A stretch of DNA of 64,000 bases from Branchiostoma floridae (Eukaryota; Chordata; Leptocardii; Amphioxiformes; Branchiostomatidae), in assembly GCF_000003815.2 (NCBI RefSeq), contig NC_049991.1, positions 19,789,375 to 19,853,374 on the forward strand, given 5' to 3'. How positions within the stretch are numbered: the stretch's first letter is position 1; every line of letters starts with the position of its first letter. Both the position numbers and the translations under genes were made by a program. Under the pieces are notes generated by a model. The model was not told the origin of the DNA. It saw only the letters and a list, made by a program, of their open reading frames with translations, and ran no database searches. Of the stretch, positions 54,064-63,700 are shown piece by piece.

Positions 54064-54514
54064 GGTTACAGGTTGTTTCGCAACAATGCCAGTTCGCAAC
54101 AGCCAGTTCGCAACAAGGAAAGTCTTTTCGCAACAATGTACAAGTCGTTTCGCAACAATTGAATGTTATCAATCTTGATAGCCAAATATTATAGAAATCG
54201 TATTCTTAACGTAAAAATCTTTACTGGGTGCGAAAGACAACCCCGGCGGCAAAGGAGCATGGTGCCGCATGGACCATGCGGCCTCTGCCGCCGGGGTTGT
54301 CTTTCGCAATCGGTAAGATTATTACGCGTTAGGTGTATGATTATGTTAGGAGTATGATTTCTAATACTATTAGGCTATCAAGATTGATAACATTCAAATG
54401 TTGCGAAACGACTTGTACATTGTTGCGAAAAGACCTATACATTGTTGCGAAAAGACTTGCCGTGTTGCGAACTGGCTGTTGCGAACTGGCATTGTTGCGA
54501 AACAACCTGTTACC
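54064..54514. mobile_element. 451-bp inverted-repeat element with 9-bp target duplication
   Basis: Ends GGTTACAGGTTGTTTCGCAA and TTGCGAAACAACCTGTTACC. Arms of about 130 bases carry repeated GTTGCGAA motifs. TTACTCAGG flanks both sides (54055-54063, 54515-54523). An inner GC-rich palindrome (54229-54309, GCGAAAGACAACCCCGGCGG and its complement) sits in the centre. A 9-bp duplication is usual for Mutator-like elements, but no transposase is present. Confidence 0.9.
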
Positions 54515-54659
54515 TTACTCAGGTATAAGATGACTAAATAGCTTCGACTAGAGCCGTCCCCCTGATAGGACGTGAAATGGAGCTCCCGTGTTTGAAGGGA
54601 GCCACAATTAATCCGGACTCGTAAAATAACCCGCCACGCTTATCGAAAAGAGTAGGAGA

Positions 54660-55092
54660 TAGGGCTGGGTATCGGTACAGCGTACCGGTACAAAACCGGT
54701 TTTTCTTATTGGACCGGTCCAGAAAAAACGGACCTGAAAAAATTAGGTGGACCGGATGTTGGACCGATTAGTAAATTAACAGATTGTTTTATGAGGTATT
54801 CACACATTTTGGCGCCTGCAGTTGGAAGAAAATAACAAAAGTGAAGTAGAGTAGAGTTTATATCAATTTCTACCAAGCTTTACAGCCAATCGTACAGGTG
54901 CAGTTAGCGTTGTAGGATTTCAAAACACCAGTGCAAGTCTAATACTCCACCAAACAGATTTCTTTGTAGTGAAATGGACTATTGGTATGAGTCATACTGA
55001 ACCAGGTCCAGGTTCAGGTCTGGACCTGGACCTGATCCTTTGGACCTGAACCGGACCTGGACCTGAATTTTCTGTACCGGTACCCAGCCCTA
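54660..55092. mobile_element. hAT-type MITE (TAGGGCTGGGTACC ends), copy 2
   Basis: Inverted relative to 39619-40064. Exact 8-bp duplication GTAGGAGA at 54652-54659 and 55093-55100. Confidence 0.92.
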
Positions 55093-55172
55093 GTAGGAGA
55101 TATTCCCGGTGTGAGCGGATCAAAACTTACGTACCGTGCTTGGAGCCCTCAGCCTTATGAGGTTAAGCACGT

Positions 55173-55389
55173 TAACGCTAGTTCACCTCTATCAGCAGGG
55201 TAACCTATATTCGCTGTGTTTGCCAACATGGTATTAAGGGATATCAACTGGATGGCAGTGGTTTCAAGTTGTAATATGTTCAAAATATTGTAGTTTGAAA
55301 CTGCCGTCCGTCGACTTCATATACCTAAATACCCATTTCTGAACGAAACGGATATAGGTTACCCTGCGGTTAAAGGTGAACTAGCGTTA
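55173..55389. mobile_element. TAACGCTAGTTCAC fold-back element, copy 3
   Basis: The best-preserved copy: the left end TAACGCTAGTTCACCTCTAT and right end AAAGGTGAACTAGCGTTA are inverted. Confidence 0.8.
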
Positions 55390-56263
55390 TAACGAAGAAG
55401 AAGAAAACTAAATTTTATGAATGAAATCCATTCTGCGGCAAGACTACAAACTTTAAGAAAACGACTACGTAACCACGAACGTGTACATGCTCTAAGCGCA
55501 CAAATGCAGTGACTGTTGTTGCAGACGACTTTATATCTTTCTGTCGAGATAGTTTTTCTAACATTCTTACTTGTCTATTTACCGAAACAATTCGTCTTAC
55601 AAGTATATGGGATCTGAATGCACGAGACAACTATGATGTGTTGAAGGCCAGAAAATGTAATTTACCGAAAGAGAAATGCCCACAAAGTGCCAGGTAATCG
55701 TGTTGATGTGGTCAGAATTGTTTCCAAAGTGTCCAAGTGCTTGACGATTTCTAGGACTTGCTGTGACGATTCTTCGTCTTTGTTCCTTCATCTATTCATA
55801 AAAGCTAAAATCGGCCAGTAGACCGCTTTTCACTGAGGTCATGAGGGAGGTAAGGGTCAGATAAAATATAAGAGGGTTACAGATTACATCAAGTCCTAAT
55901 AGATCTATCGACATTTACCATTACATATACATAGTGCAAAACGTATAGTAGAGCGAAGGCTCAGGGTTCGAAGTCTGTGTCCATTCGTTTTGAAAATTTT
56001 ACTTCAGCAGTAATCCGGCTGCCTTGTGGATGAAATATGCTCCCATCAATGACTCTATACAGTTTCAAACGTACCCAGTTGTATTCAGTATTTTACTGTT
56101 GAAGATAAAAATATGACACACACAATATCAACAGCACGCAGATTCTGTGACGAAACATTGAAAGGAATGCACACAACTACAAACTTCCACTAGTTTTGCG
56201 CAGGTCTTATCGTACATACTAAACCCTTTGTAACCACATACAAAAAACCACCCTTCAATCAAT

Positions 56264-56532
56264 AATAATAATAATAATCATCTGGTGTATTTTGCCAGCC
56301 AGTAGGTACCCCAAGTATGAGTAATGAGGCTGTTTAACGTGGTCAAGGCACCTCCTCGAGCACGGGACCCCCGTTTTACGTCCCTCCCGGAAGACGATTT
56401 CGTGGAAAGCTTCATGAGGCTACAGCAATCCGGACGTCTTTGGTTGGTCCCCCATCCAAGCATTATCCGGACCGCGCGTTGCTTAACTTCCGAGATCGAG
56501 GGATCGGGTGTACCAACGCGCCACGCGGCCGT
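56264..56532 (-). mobile_element. 5S rRNA-derived SINE, copy 2
   Basis: Nearly identical to 41296-41552 over its whole length. Its 3' end on the minus strand is a clear (ATT)n tail (plus-strand ATAATAATAATAAT near 56264-56278), the mark of retroposition. Confidence 0.88.
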
Positions 56533-56574
56533 CACATGGTATCTTGGACTACCCAAACCATTTGCTAACTTTCT

Positions 56575-56730
56575 GTGAATTGTTTGTTATTGTTATTTTA
56601 TTTGTCTTTGTCAGTGTAATCTTTTTTTGAGAGGTGGTGTTAATATTAGCATGCTGCTAGAGTGTATCACCTCTCTGCCCTGTACTAAACTCTGTTGATC
56701 AATAAAAACAATAAAGACTAAACTAAAAGG
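56575..56730 (+). mobile_element. 3' end of a LINE-like element
   Basis: AGAGGTGGTGTTAATATTAG...TGTTGATCAATAAAAACAATAAAGACTAAACTAAA, non-coding with repeated AATAAA and an A-rich tail. Confidence 0.45.
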
Positions 56731-57504
56731 AAATAGAAGCTGGTTGGATCAATTGGACTGCGGTAATACCAGATGACCAACGCAGAAAGAGATATATAAC
56801 AACAGAAGCTGGCGTCTGGGAATGATTATAGTCAAAGTCACTGCACGGGCGAGTTCCGAAATACCGGAACGGTCACCAGCCTAGCGTGCCGCGTGACATA
56901 ACCGAGAGTGGCTCCAAAACTTACCGGAAAACACACGTACCTTCAAATTTTCGATGGCTATCAGTCCATTTTTTTTAGGTACGCGTGTTTACCTTTCAAA
57001 AACTGCTTGATGAAAATTCTACTAACTGTGTACATAAGTGACTAATGAATCTCTTCAACGTTACCACACTTACTTCAATAGTTCTTCCTTAGACTTCCTT
57101 ATTTTCTTACCCCCAGCGACAGCGCTGCGAACTAACATTTGACAGAGCTGCTTCCTTTTGTAATTGTAAACTAGCCCGCCAATTCAACCTTAGGGCTGCC
57201 ATCAGAGGCTTGTAGCTTTTATTTCATCATCAGGGCGACTTATGTATTATTGGTTTGGCTGCTCAGCACGCACTGCCTTAGCTGCGCAACTAGTCTGTGT
57301 CTATCACGAAGGATAGCCCTGCTGACAAAACAGAGACAATACAAGTGGAATTGACTAGGACAGGATACTTCAATCAATCAATCAATCAATCAATCGATAA
57401 CAGGTACAATAAAAATAACTTTTGAATATACATGGTGTACGATTGCTCAACGTACAGAACAGGATAGGATAAAAAAAAAGCGAAACTTAGTAACAAATGG
57501 TTAG

Positions 57505-57625
57505 ACCCTCTTTCCACTGGGACGGCGCTCTCGCCGCTCTCTCTCTCTCCCTGCGACCTAAATTTTGACAGATCGCTCAACGAATTGTATAGAAAGGAAA
57601 CGAGTCTTTTTACACATTTTCTTTT
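57505..57625. mobile_element. Truncated MITE, CTTTCCACTAGGACGGCG family, copy 3
   Basis: Left half only (CTCTTTCCACTGGGACGGCG through AACGAATTGTATAGAAAGG). Confidence 0.75.
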
Positions 57626-57802
57626 ATTCTAATATATACTCCAGGAAGAGTACTTATGTATCACTAATAGAGATCTAAATGAACAATAGAAAACCAAGTT
57701 GCCCAATGTGCAGCTGCTTAGAATGATTTATACAGTATGGTTACAGATTTTTTTTTTTTGGAAACGGACGAAACGCGCGAGTGCCATCCGTGTTATCAAG
57801 TC

Positions 57803-57912
57803 AGTGTGTCAGTGTAGCATAAAATAGTATCAAATTCAAAACGCTGGTAGCCACACACACTGCCAGCTTTTGATACTATCTTATGCTACCGTAGGATCTG
57901 CTTGGAGATTAG
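57803..57912. mobile_element. MITE, TAATCTCCAAGCAGATC family, copy 3
   Basis: Right end CTACCGTAGGATCTGCTTGG-AGATTA intact. The left end is worn. Confidence 0.65.
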
Positions 57913-58069
57913 CCTTGCGTATCTGATCGCGAGTTTTACTTGGAAATGGCCGGCCGGCGGTTACTGGAGCCGGCTGGTTTCACTCAGAGTTGCAGGTCAC
58001 CCTGACCCTGCCGCGGAGACTTTGACCCGCTTCTGGACTAAACTCCACCAGACTGACTACGCTGGCCAG

Positions 58070-58630
58070 TAGGGCTGGGTACAGCACGTCACCGGAACGT
58101 ACTGCGCCTGCGCGAACCCTGGTGGTTTGGGGCTTGGTTTGGTCAACGTTGCATTGAAATCCCGCTTGTTGCACAGTATATGTTAGAGACAAAACCGGGG
58201 GTTTAGCAAGGTTTAGCAGCACGTCACCGGAACGCACTGCGCCTGCGCGAAAAGTATAGACATGCTAAACCTTGCTAAACCCCCGGTTTACTAAAGGGCC
58301 GCATTTAAGAAAGTACGTGCGTATATAAGGGTAAAATCCCGTGTACGTTTTACATGAAACCATGTATCTAACATATACTGTGCAACAAGCGGGATTTCAA
58401 TGCAACGTTGACCAAACCAAGCCCCAAAACATCAGGGTTCGCGCAGGCGCAGTACGTTCCGGTGACGTGCTAGGTTTAGCATGTCTATACTTTTCGCGCA
58501 GGCGCAGTACGTTCCGGTGACGTGCTGCTGGGTACCGATACAGTGTTTCGTTACAAATCGTTTTTTCTCATTGGACCGGTCCAGAAAAACCGGACCTGAA
58601 AAAATTTGGTGAACCGACTGGAAATAAATT
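58070..58630. mobile_element. hAT-type MITE, copy 3 (interrupted and truncated)
   Basis: TAGGGCTGGGTAC at 58070-58082 resumes at 58527 as GCTGGGTACCGATACAG...TTGGACCGGTCCAGAAAAAC, then fades. It hosts the 444-bp insertion below. Confidence 0.8.
58083..58526. mobile_element. Compound inverted-repeat element with 9-bp target duplication
   Basis: Starts AGCACGTCACCGGAACGTAC and ends with its complement. GCTGGGTAC flanks both sides (58074-58082, 58527-58535). The terminal motif (about 34 bases through TGCGCCTGCGCGAA) occurs four times, two per arm (near 58083, 58217, 58436 and 58492), so the element looks like one copy nested or folded inside another. No coding capacity. Confidence 0.88.
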
Positions 58631-58639
58631 GATTATATA

Positions 58640-59590
58640 TATATAGTTTATTGCACAACAGTTGTACGGGGAACAAAGTAAGGCATCTACATAACTACAG
58701 TTCTATCTAACTAATACAGAAGTTGTAGTGTGGGATAAGTTTCTTACAGTTATTGGAGGCTTTTACAATCATTGGAGGAATTTCTAATGTCTAAACCTTC
58801 TTTGATATATTTTCCTATATCTGTCATGCAGGGATTGTCACATGTCATGATGTATGTACACGTTTGCGGGGTTGCCGGTATAGGCAAAGAACAAGAGCGA
58901 CACACAACAAACATGTTTCGCCGTGAACGGCTTCCTCAGTGTTGTGGACTGGAATGTTTCGTGTCGGTTCGAATAAAGTTCCTAAACGGGGAACATGCGG
59001 CTCTAGTGTCTTTTCTGAAGATGTGGCGTAAGTGTGAACGGTTGGCTTGAGGTTGTCCTTCTCCACATATGATACACTGGACCTTGATTCGTTTGTATTT
59101 CTCTACGTGTCACTCCCACCGAAGCATTGGCAAGGATACAAAGTCCTTGTCAGAAGTAATGTTTTTCCCCAAGAACATCTCAACTCCCAGAACACTTGGC
59201 ATGGCTGTGCAGGTGTTTGGGTGTTCACAATCTGCTTCTGTTTAGGCGGCATTCCAGAATCGTGTGGCCATCTTGAACTTGGACTTCTTCCACGGTAATT
59301 AAGTCTCCTCGAGGTCTAAATTTAGCAACGGCCGCGCTAATTTTAGCCCGACGACGTCTTTGATCGGTGACTTGAGTAACCTGCGAGATCACCGAGCACG
59401 CAACTGGGTTGGAAGCGATACGTGGGGGAGGGGGGCGGGAGACGCAGCCCACGAACTTCTCAGCGAGAGGCTCGTGTCCGGAAGGCTTCAGTGGGAGGGA
59501 CCACCTATGTAGCTTGGGCGTGTTTTTCCGGGAGATTTTTATTGTGAGAGTTGGCAAGCTCCCGGTTTTGGAAAATTGGTATATCTTGTA
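58640..59590. other. Non-coding stretch
   Basis: No supported gene. (AT)n is at 58632-58648. Short frames only. Confidence 0.35.
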
Positions 59591-59591
59591 G

Positions 59592-59627
59592 CACACACGT
59601 ACACAAACACACGTACACACACTCACT

Positions 59628-59659
<32 letters not shown>

Positions 59660-59770
59660 CAGAAAGACAAACACACACACACACACACACATACATACAT
59701 ACGTGTACACATACACACACACACACCGCACATACATACCCACACACACATACTTATACCAACACATACT
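59592..59770. repeat. (AC)n-rich microsatellite
   Basis: About 180 bases of CA repeats with interruptions. His/Thr- and Cys/Val-rich frames are artefacts. Confidence 0.95.
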
Positions 59771-59774
59771 TTCA

Positions 59775-60541
59775 CTTAATATTCAAAGTGTGATAAAAAA
59801 ATAAGCCAAAGGCACTTTTCGCAAACATCTTTTAAAAACACTTCTTCACCTTGTTGCCAGATTACCAACTAACTATCATATTATTTGAAGTAGACTGTTT
59901 TACTTCTCTCGAATACACGAAGACATGCAGCGCCTTTACCGGCGGCTATGTGAACTGCAGAATTTTGTGGGATTTCTCTACTTACAGGTAGTCGGTAAAC
60001 ACCGAGAAACAATCATACAGTTTCTGTTTTTTTATTTGGTGACCTTATCTTTTTTTTTACAATAATCAATAGATCGATCAACCCATCAATCAATTAATCA
60101 ATCAATCAAATGGTTTATTGATAAAAGAAGGGTATAGCAATCAAAAGGCTAAATTGTTTCGTGCTTTACATGAATCTCTGCAATAGAAATCTTAATCCAA
60201 CATTTATACCGTTACTGAATCTTGTAGTGCGAAATATGTATAGAATAACTAGCTTGCTGTATGTATCTCTTCATCGGTTTTCATAAGGTTTTGCAAAGTG
60301 AATATTCGATTTCTCTTTAAAAAGAATGTTATTAATTTTGATCTATTTATCAGAAAATGTGACAAATGAATTTCACAGATTGTACAGTGATTACAACTTA
60401 CTTTGACTTTTTCTCAGTTTTTTCAACTCACTTCGACATTGTTGATTAGATATCTTATCTTGTGGAAATCCAAATCTTTTTGATAAAAATTATAATTACA
60501 AAGTATGACAGTATACAAAAATCCAACATCGGGGTCAAAGG
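59775..60541. other. 3' UTR and downstream flank of the Jagged-like gene
   Basis: AT-rich, with (CAAT)n at 60083-60108 and minus-strand AATAAA at about 60114-60119 and 60030-60036, which would give a 3' UTR of about 430-510 bases. Confidence 0.45.
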
Positions 60542-60701
60542 TTAGCAATCAGCTCCGTTCAGCTCCAATTCTAAGGCCGGGTTGTCGCGCCCCTTCGTCT
60601 CGACAGGGGGCGCTGTTTTCTCGAACACCTCTCCGTACAGCGGGTTCTCGAACTTGACGTCATTGTCGGGCACGGAGAACGTCACGTGGTCGCGCACATT
60701 C
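60542..60701 (-). CDS. JAG: Jagged-like terminal exon (cytoplasmic tail)
   Basis: The acceptor TTTTCCAG precedes 60701. (P)NVRDHVTFSVPDNDVKFENP, then LYGEVFEKTAPPVET and ELNGADC with TAA at 60544-60542. Compositional bias fits coding DNA. Confidence 0.8.
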
Positions 60702-63700
60702 CTGGAAAAGTCGAAAAATCGGACGGATTAAACGTTTTCTTAAAGGGTTTTGTTCAGCGCAAGGTCATTTGACCACTTCTAGGCAATGTCACAATGAGCT
60801 AAGTTGATGAAAGGTGGCATTTTCTTTTTATGGTGAACACTGGTTTCGAAAGCTTGAAAATTGTCCACAGGGCCGGGTAAGGTGAAACATGGTCAGGGCA
60901 TGGGGCCACCGTGCACTTATTCTCATCCTTGAACAATAATGGCAATGAAAACATCATTGAGATGGCGACGATTGTTACAGTCTTACTAGAGGCGAACATC
61001 AGACAAGCCAAGCATGGGAAGGAATTGACTGGACAGTGGAAAAAGATGAAGAAAGACTGAATGCAGCAACAGGACTCTTCAAAGACATTGGGTGATGATA
61101 ATGGTGTGGCCTTACGGTGTTTCCCGGAGCCTCTGTGGTCCCTGCCGCATCCTCCTCACACAGAACGCGCCAGCCACCAGCAGAACCAGGAAACCCAGGG
61201 AACAGAGGACGGCCACGATGATGGTCACTGTGTTGTCATCTGCGATAGAATAAACCTTGTTAGAAGTTAGAAGACATTGGAGTTCACCATATTGGATCTA
61301 CTGACTTTATCAACATGGCTGCTTCGTATCATATATCGTCAAAAGAACGCGTAAACGTACCGATTGCAACATGGCCGCTATGTATCATATATCGTAAAAA
61401 GTAACATGCAGACGTACTGACATTTACTTGCAGACCCCATGATCTTATCGGGACTGAGGGTAGGCAGCCTGATGTGATGAGACAAGCCGTTAGAGTTTGG
61501 GTTCACCATATTGGATATTTTGATTCCATCAACATGGCTGCAACATATCATATATCGTAAAAAGAACATGCAGATGCACTGACCTTTATTTGCAGGCCCC
61601 ACGACCTTCTCAGGACTAAGGGTAGGCAGTCAAACGTGGTGAAAAACGCTAGTGGAGTTCGGGCTCGCCATCTTGGATCTTCTGATTCTACCAACAAGGC
61701 TGCTACGTATCATATATCGAAAAAGAATCTACAGACGTACTGACCTTTATTTGCAGGTCCCACGACCTTCTCAGGACTAAGGGTAGGCAGTCTGACGTGG
61801 TGAAAAACGCTGGTGGAGTTCGGGTTCGCCATCTCGGCCTTGATGTGATCCAAGAGATCCCCACCAGCGACTACCGCCGTCAGACTCTGCTCTGTCTCCT
61901 TATCCGTTTCCTAGGCAACGGCAAGGCGTGTGGAGGTCAATCTGATTCTCTATGCATATTTGTAATTTCAATTGTTTTTGTACGTTTTCATTCGATACAT
62001 AGAAGGTTTTAGTATGTCAATTCATAGTTTCATACTAGTCTTAGTAAACGACAATGGAATAAATGTTGGGAATTACCGCCACATTTTCGGCTGAACCCCA
62101 TCATTCAGTAATGTTGGATTTCAGCCGAAACTTTGAGGGTAAGTCTCAATTTATTCCAGCGTTGTTTCCTTCTTCTTCTTCGTTCAAGCGCCAAACCTCA
62201 TTATGTTGAGGACTCTATAGGCACTAGGGAAGGGGGTCATTTTCTAGGTGCAGGTTTGTGGGGCTGATTTGTGGCTGGTGGTTTCTTCCCTTTGTCTATA
62301 CTACTGGATGGTAATTTTAGCTTTAGGTGTAATACTTTATTTCGGTAATCACTTTTTCCTAGGTCAAATTTAAGCGCCGACTCCGCTCAGTTGAGTGCGT
62401 ACAAAGAGCTTCCTCAATCCTCAATTTTCTATTAACGTTACAACAGAAATGAGGAGAACATGTTAGAAAACCATGCTATATTTTTTCATCACTAAAATGT
62501 CCGATCAAAAAGTTTATGGCCGGGGTTGGTAAGTCTTGCTCGGTTGATCGGGTAACCGAAAATATAACATTTTCCTATACGGCTACAAAGATTCCCCATG
62601 TACCAATGAGAGTGTGATGTAGGCGTCCGGTCCGTCCCACCCCGTCAGCTCACAGCGGATCCACATCCCATGGTGCACCACGAAAGGGTCAAACAAGGTC
62701 AGGGACCGGACTACGTCACAGAAATGCTCCAACGTCATACCCTGCACAAGACGACAAAAATGTATCGATTGATAAACCAGTGTTATCAATAAATAGAACC
62801 AGAACTCTAAACCAAGAATTATGACGTCCAGCCCTTTAAGATAAAACAAAGTTGTTTTTTATCACTAAGACTGTAAATTGTGGAATTTGGAATTGGAATC
62901 TATCTAATCAAGAATTACAAAATACACAGTAGATATAATTGGAAGTATATGTACAATTTGGAAGTAGATAAACATTGCTTAACGTTAACTGTGACAGCTA
63001 GGCTGTTCGATGCAATTCCACAAGAATGTCTACATAAAAACGAAAACTACGGTTTCTTTGATACTTTTTCATAACTTCGTCAACTTTTGGTGTTTTTATT
63101 TGTAGCCAGTCAATTTTACCAACATGCAACAAAAATAACTCCTACATCGTTTATGTTGTCAGTTTCCAAGTAGAATCCCAGCCTCGTACAATCGGCGCTG
63201 TACAGTTCTCCGTTGGGCAGACAGGTGGCGCTGCTGACAGGGGTAGAGCAGTGCCCGACGCTCTTGTCGCAGGGTTCCGACAGGCAGGGCGACAGAGCGC
63301 ACTCTTTGTCGCCCTGGCAACCGGACAGGCACTCCCCGTTGTCAGGGCAACCGGCTGTTCCGTCATAGGGACACTCGGGTGGACCGCACCACATCTGCAA
63401 AAGGGGGTTGATTAAGGTAGGTGTGAATCATACACATCAAGTGGGGTGTTAATGTACTCTTGCTACCATCTTCAATATTTTTTTTTCATATTTTAAAAAA
63501 GTAAAGAAACTAATCAACTGCCCTAACGCCAGATCATTTTTATCCGAGGGGTAACCTATATCCGTTTTATTATTGTACGAAACAGGGTACATGTATTTAG
63601 GGATATCAAGTCGACGGACGATGGTTTCGAACTGCAATATATTGCAATTTAAAACCGTTGGCTTGATACCCATAAATACCCTGTTTCGGATTACCGCACA

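Larger units (their letters stand above)
53866..55125 (+). mobile_element. tRNA-derived SINE with two younger insertions
   Basis: The head has an A-box-like TGGCGTAATCGGCAGAG and B-box-like CAGTTCGAATCTG. The body CCGATCTTGTGCCCTTGGGA...CACTTTACACGGCTTTCCTCA is duplicated in tandem (about 66 bases, 53943 and 54003). The SINE is split by the elements at 54064-54514 and 54660-55092 and resumes with TATTCCCGGTGTGAGCGG. Confidence 0.8.
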
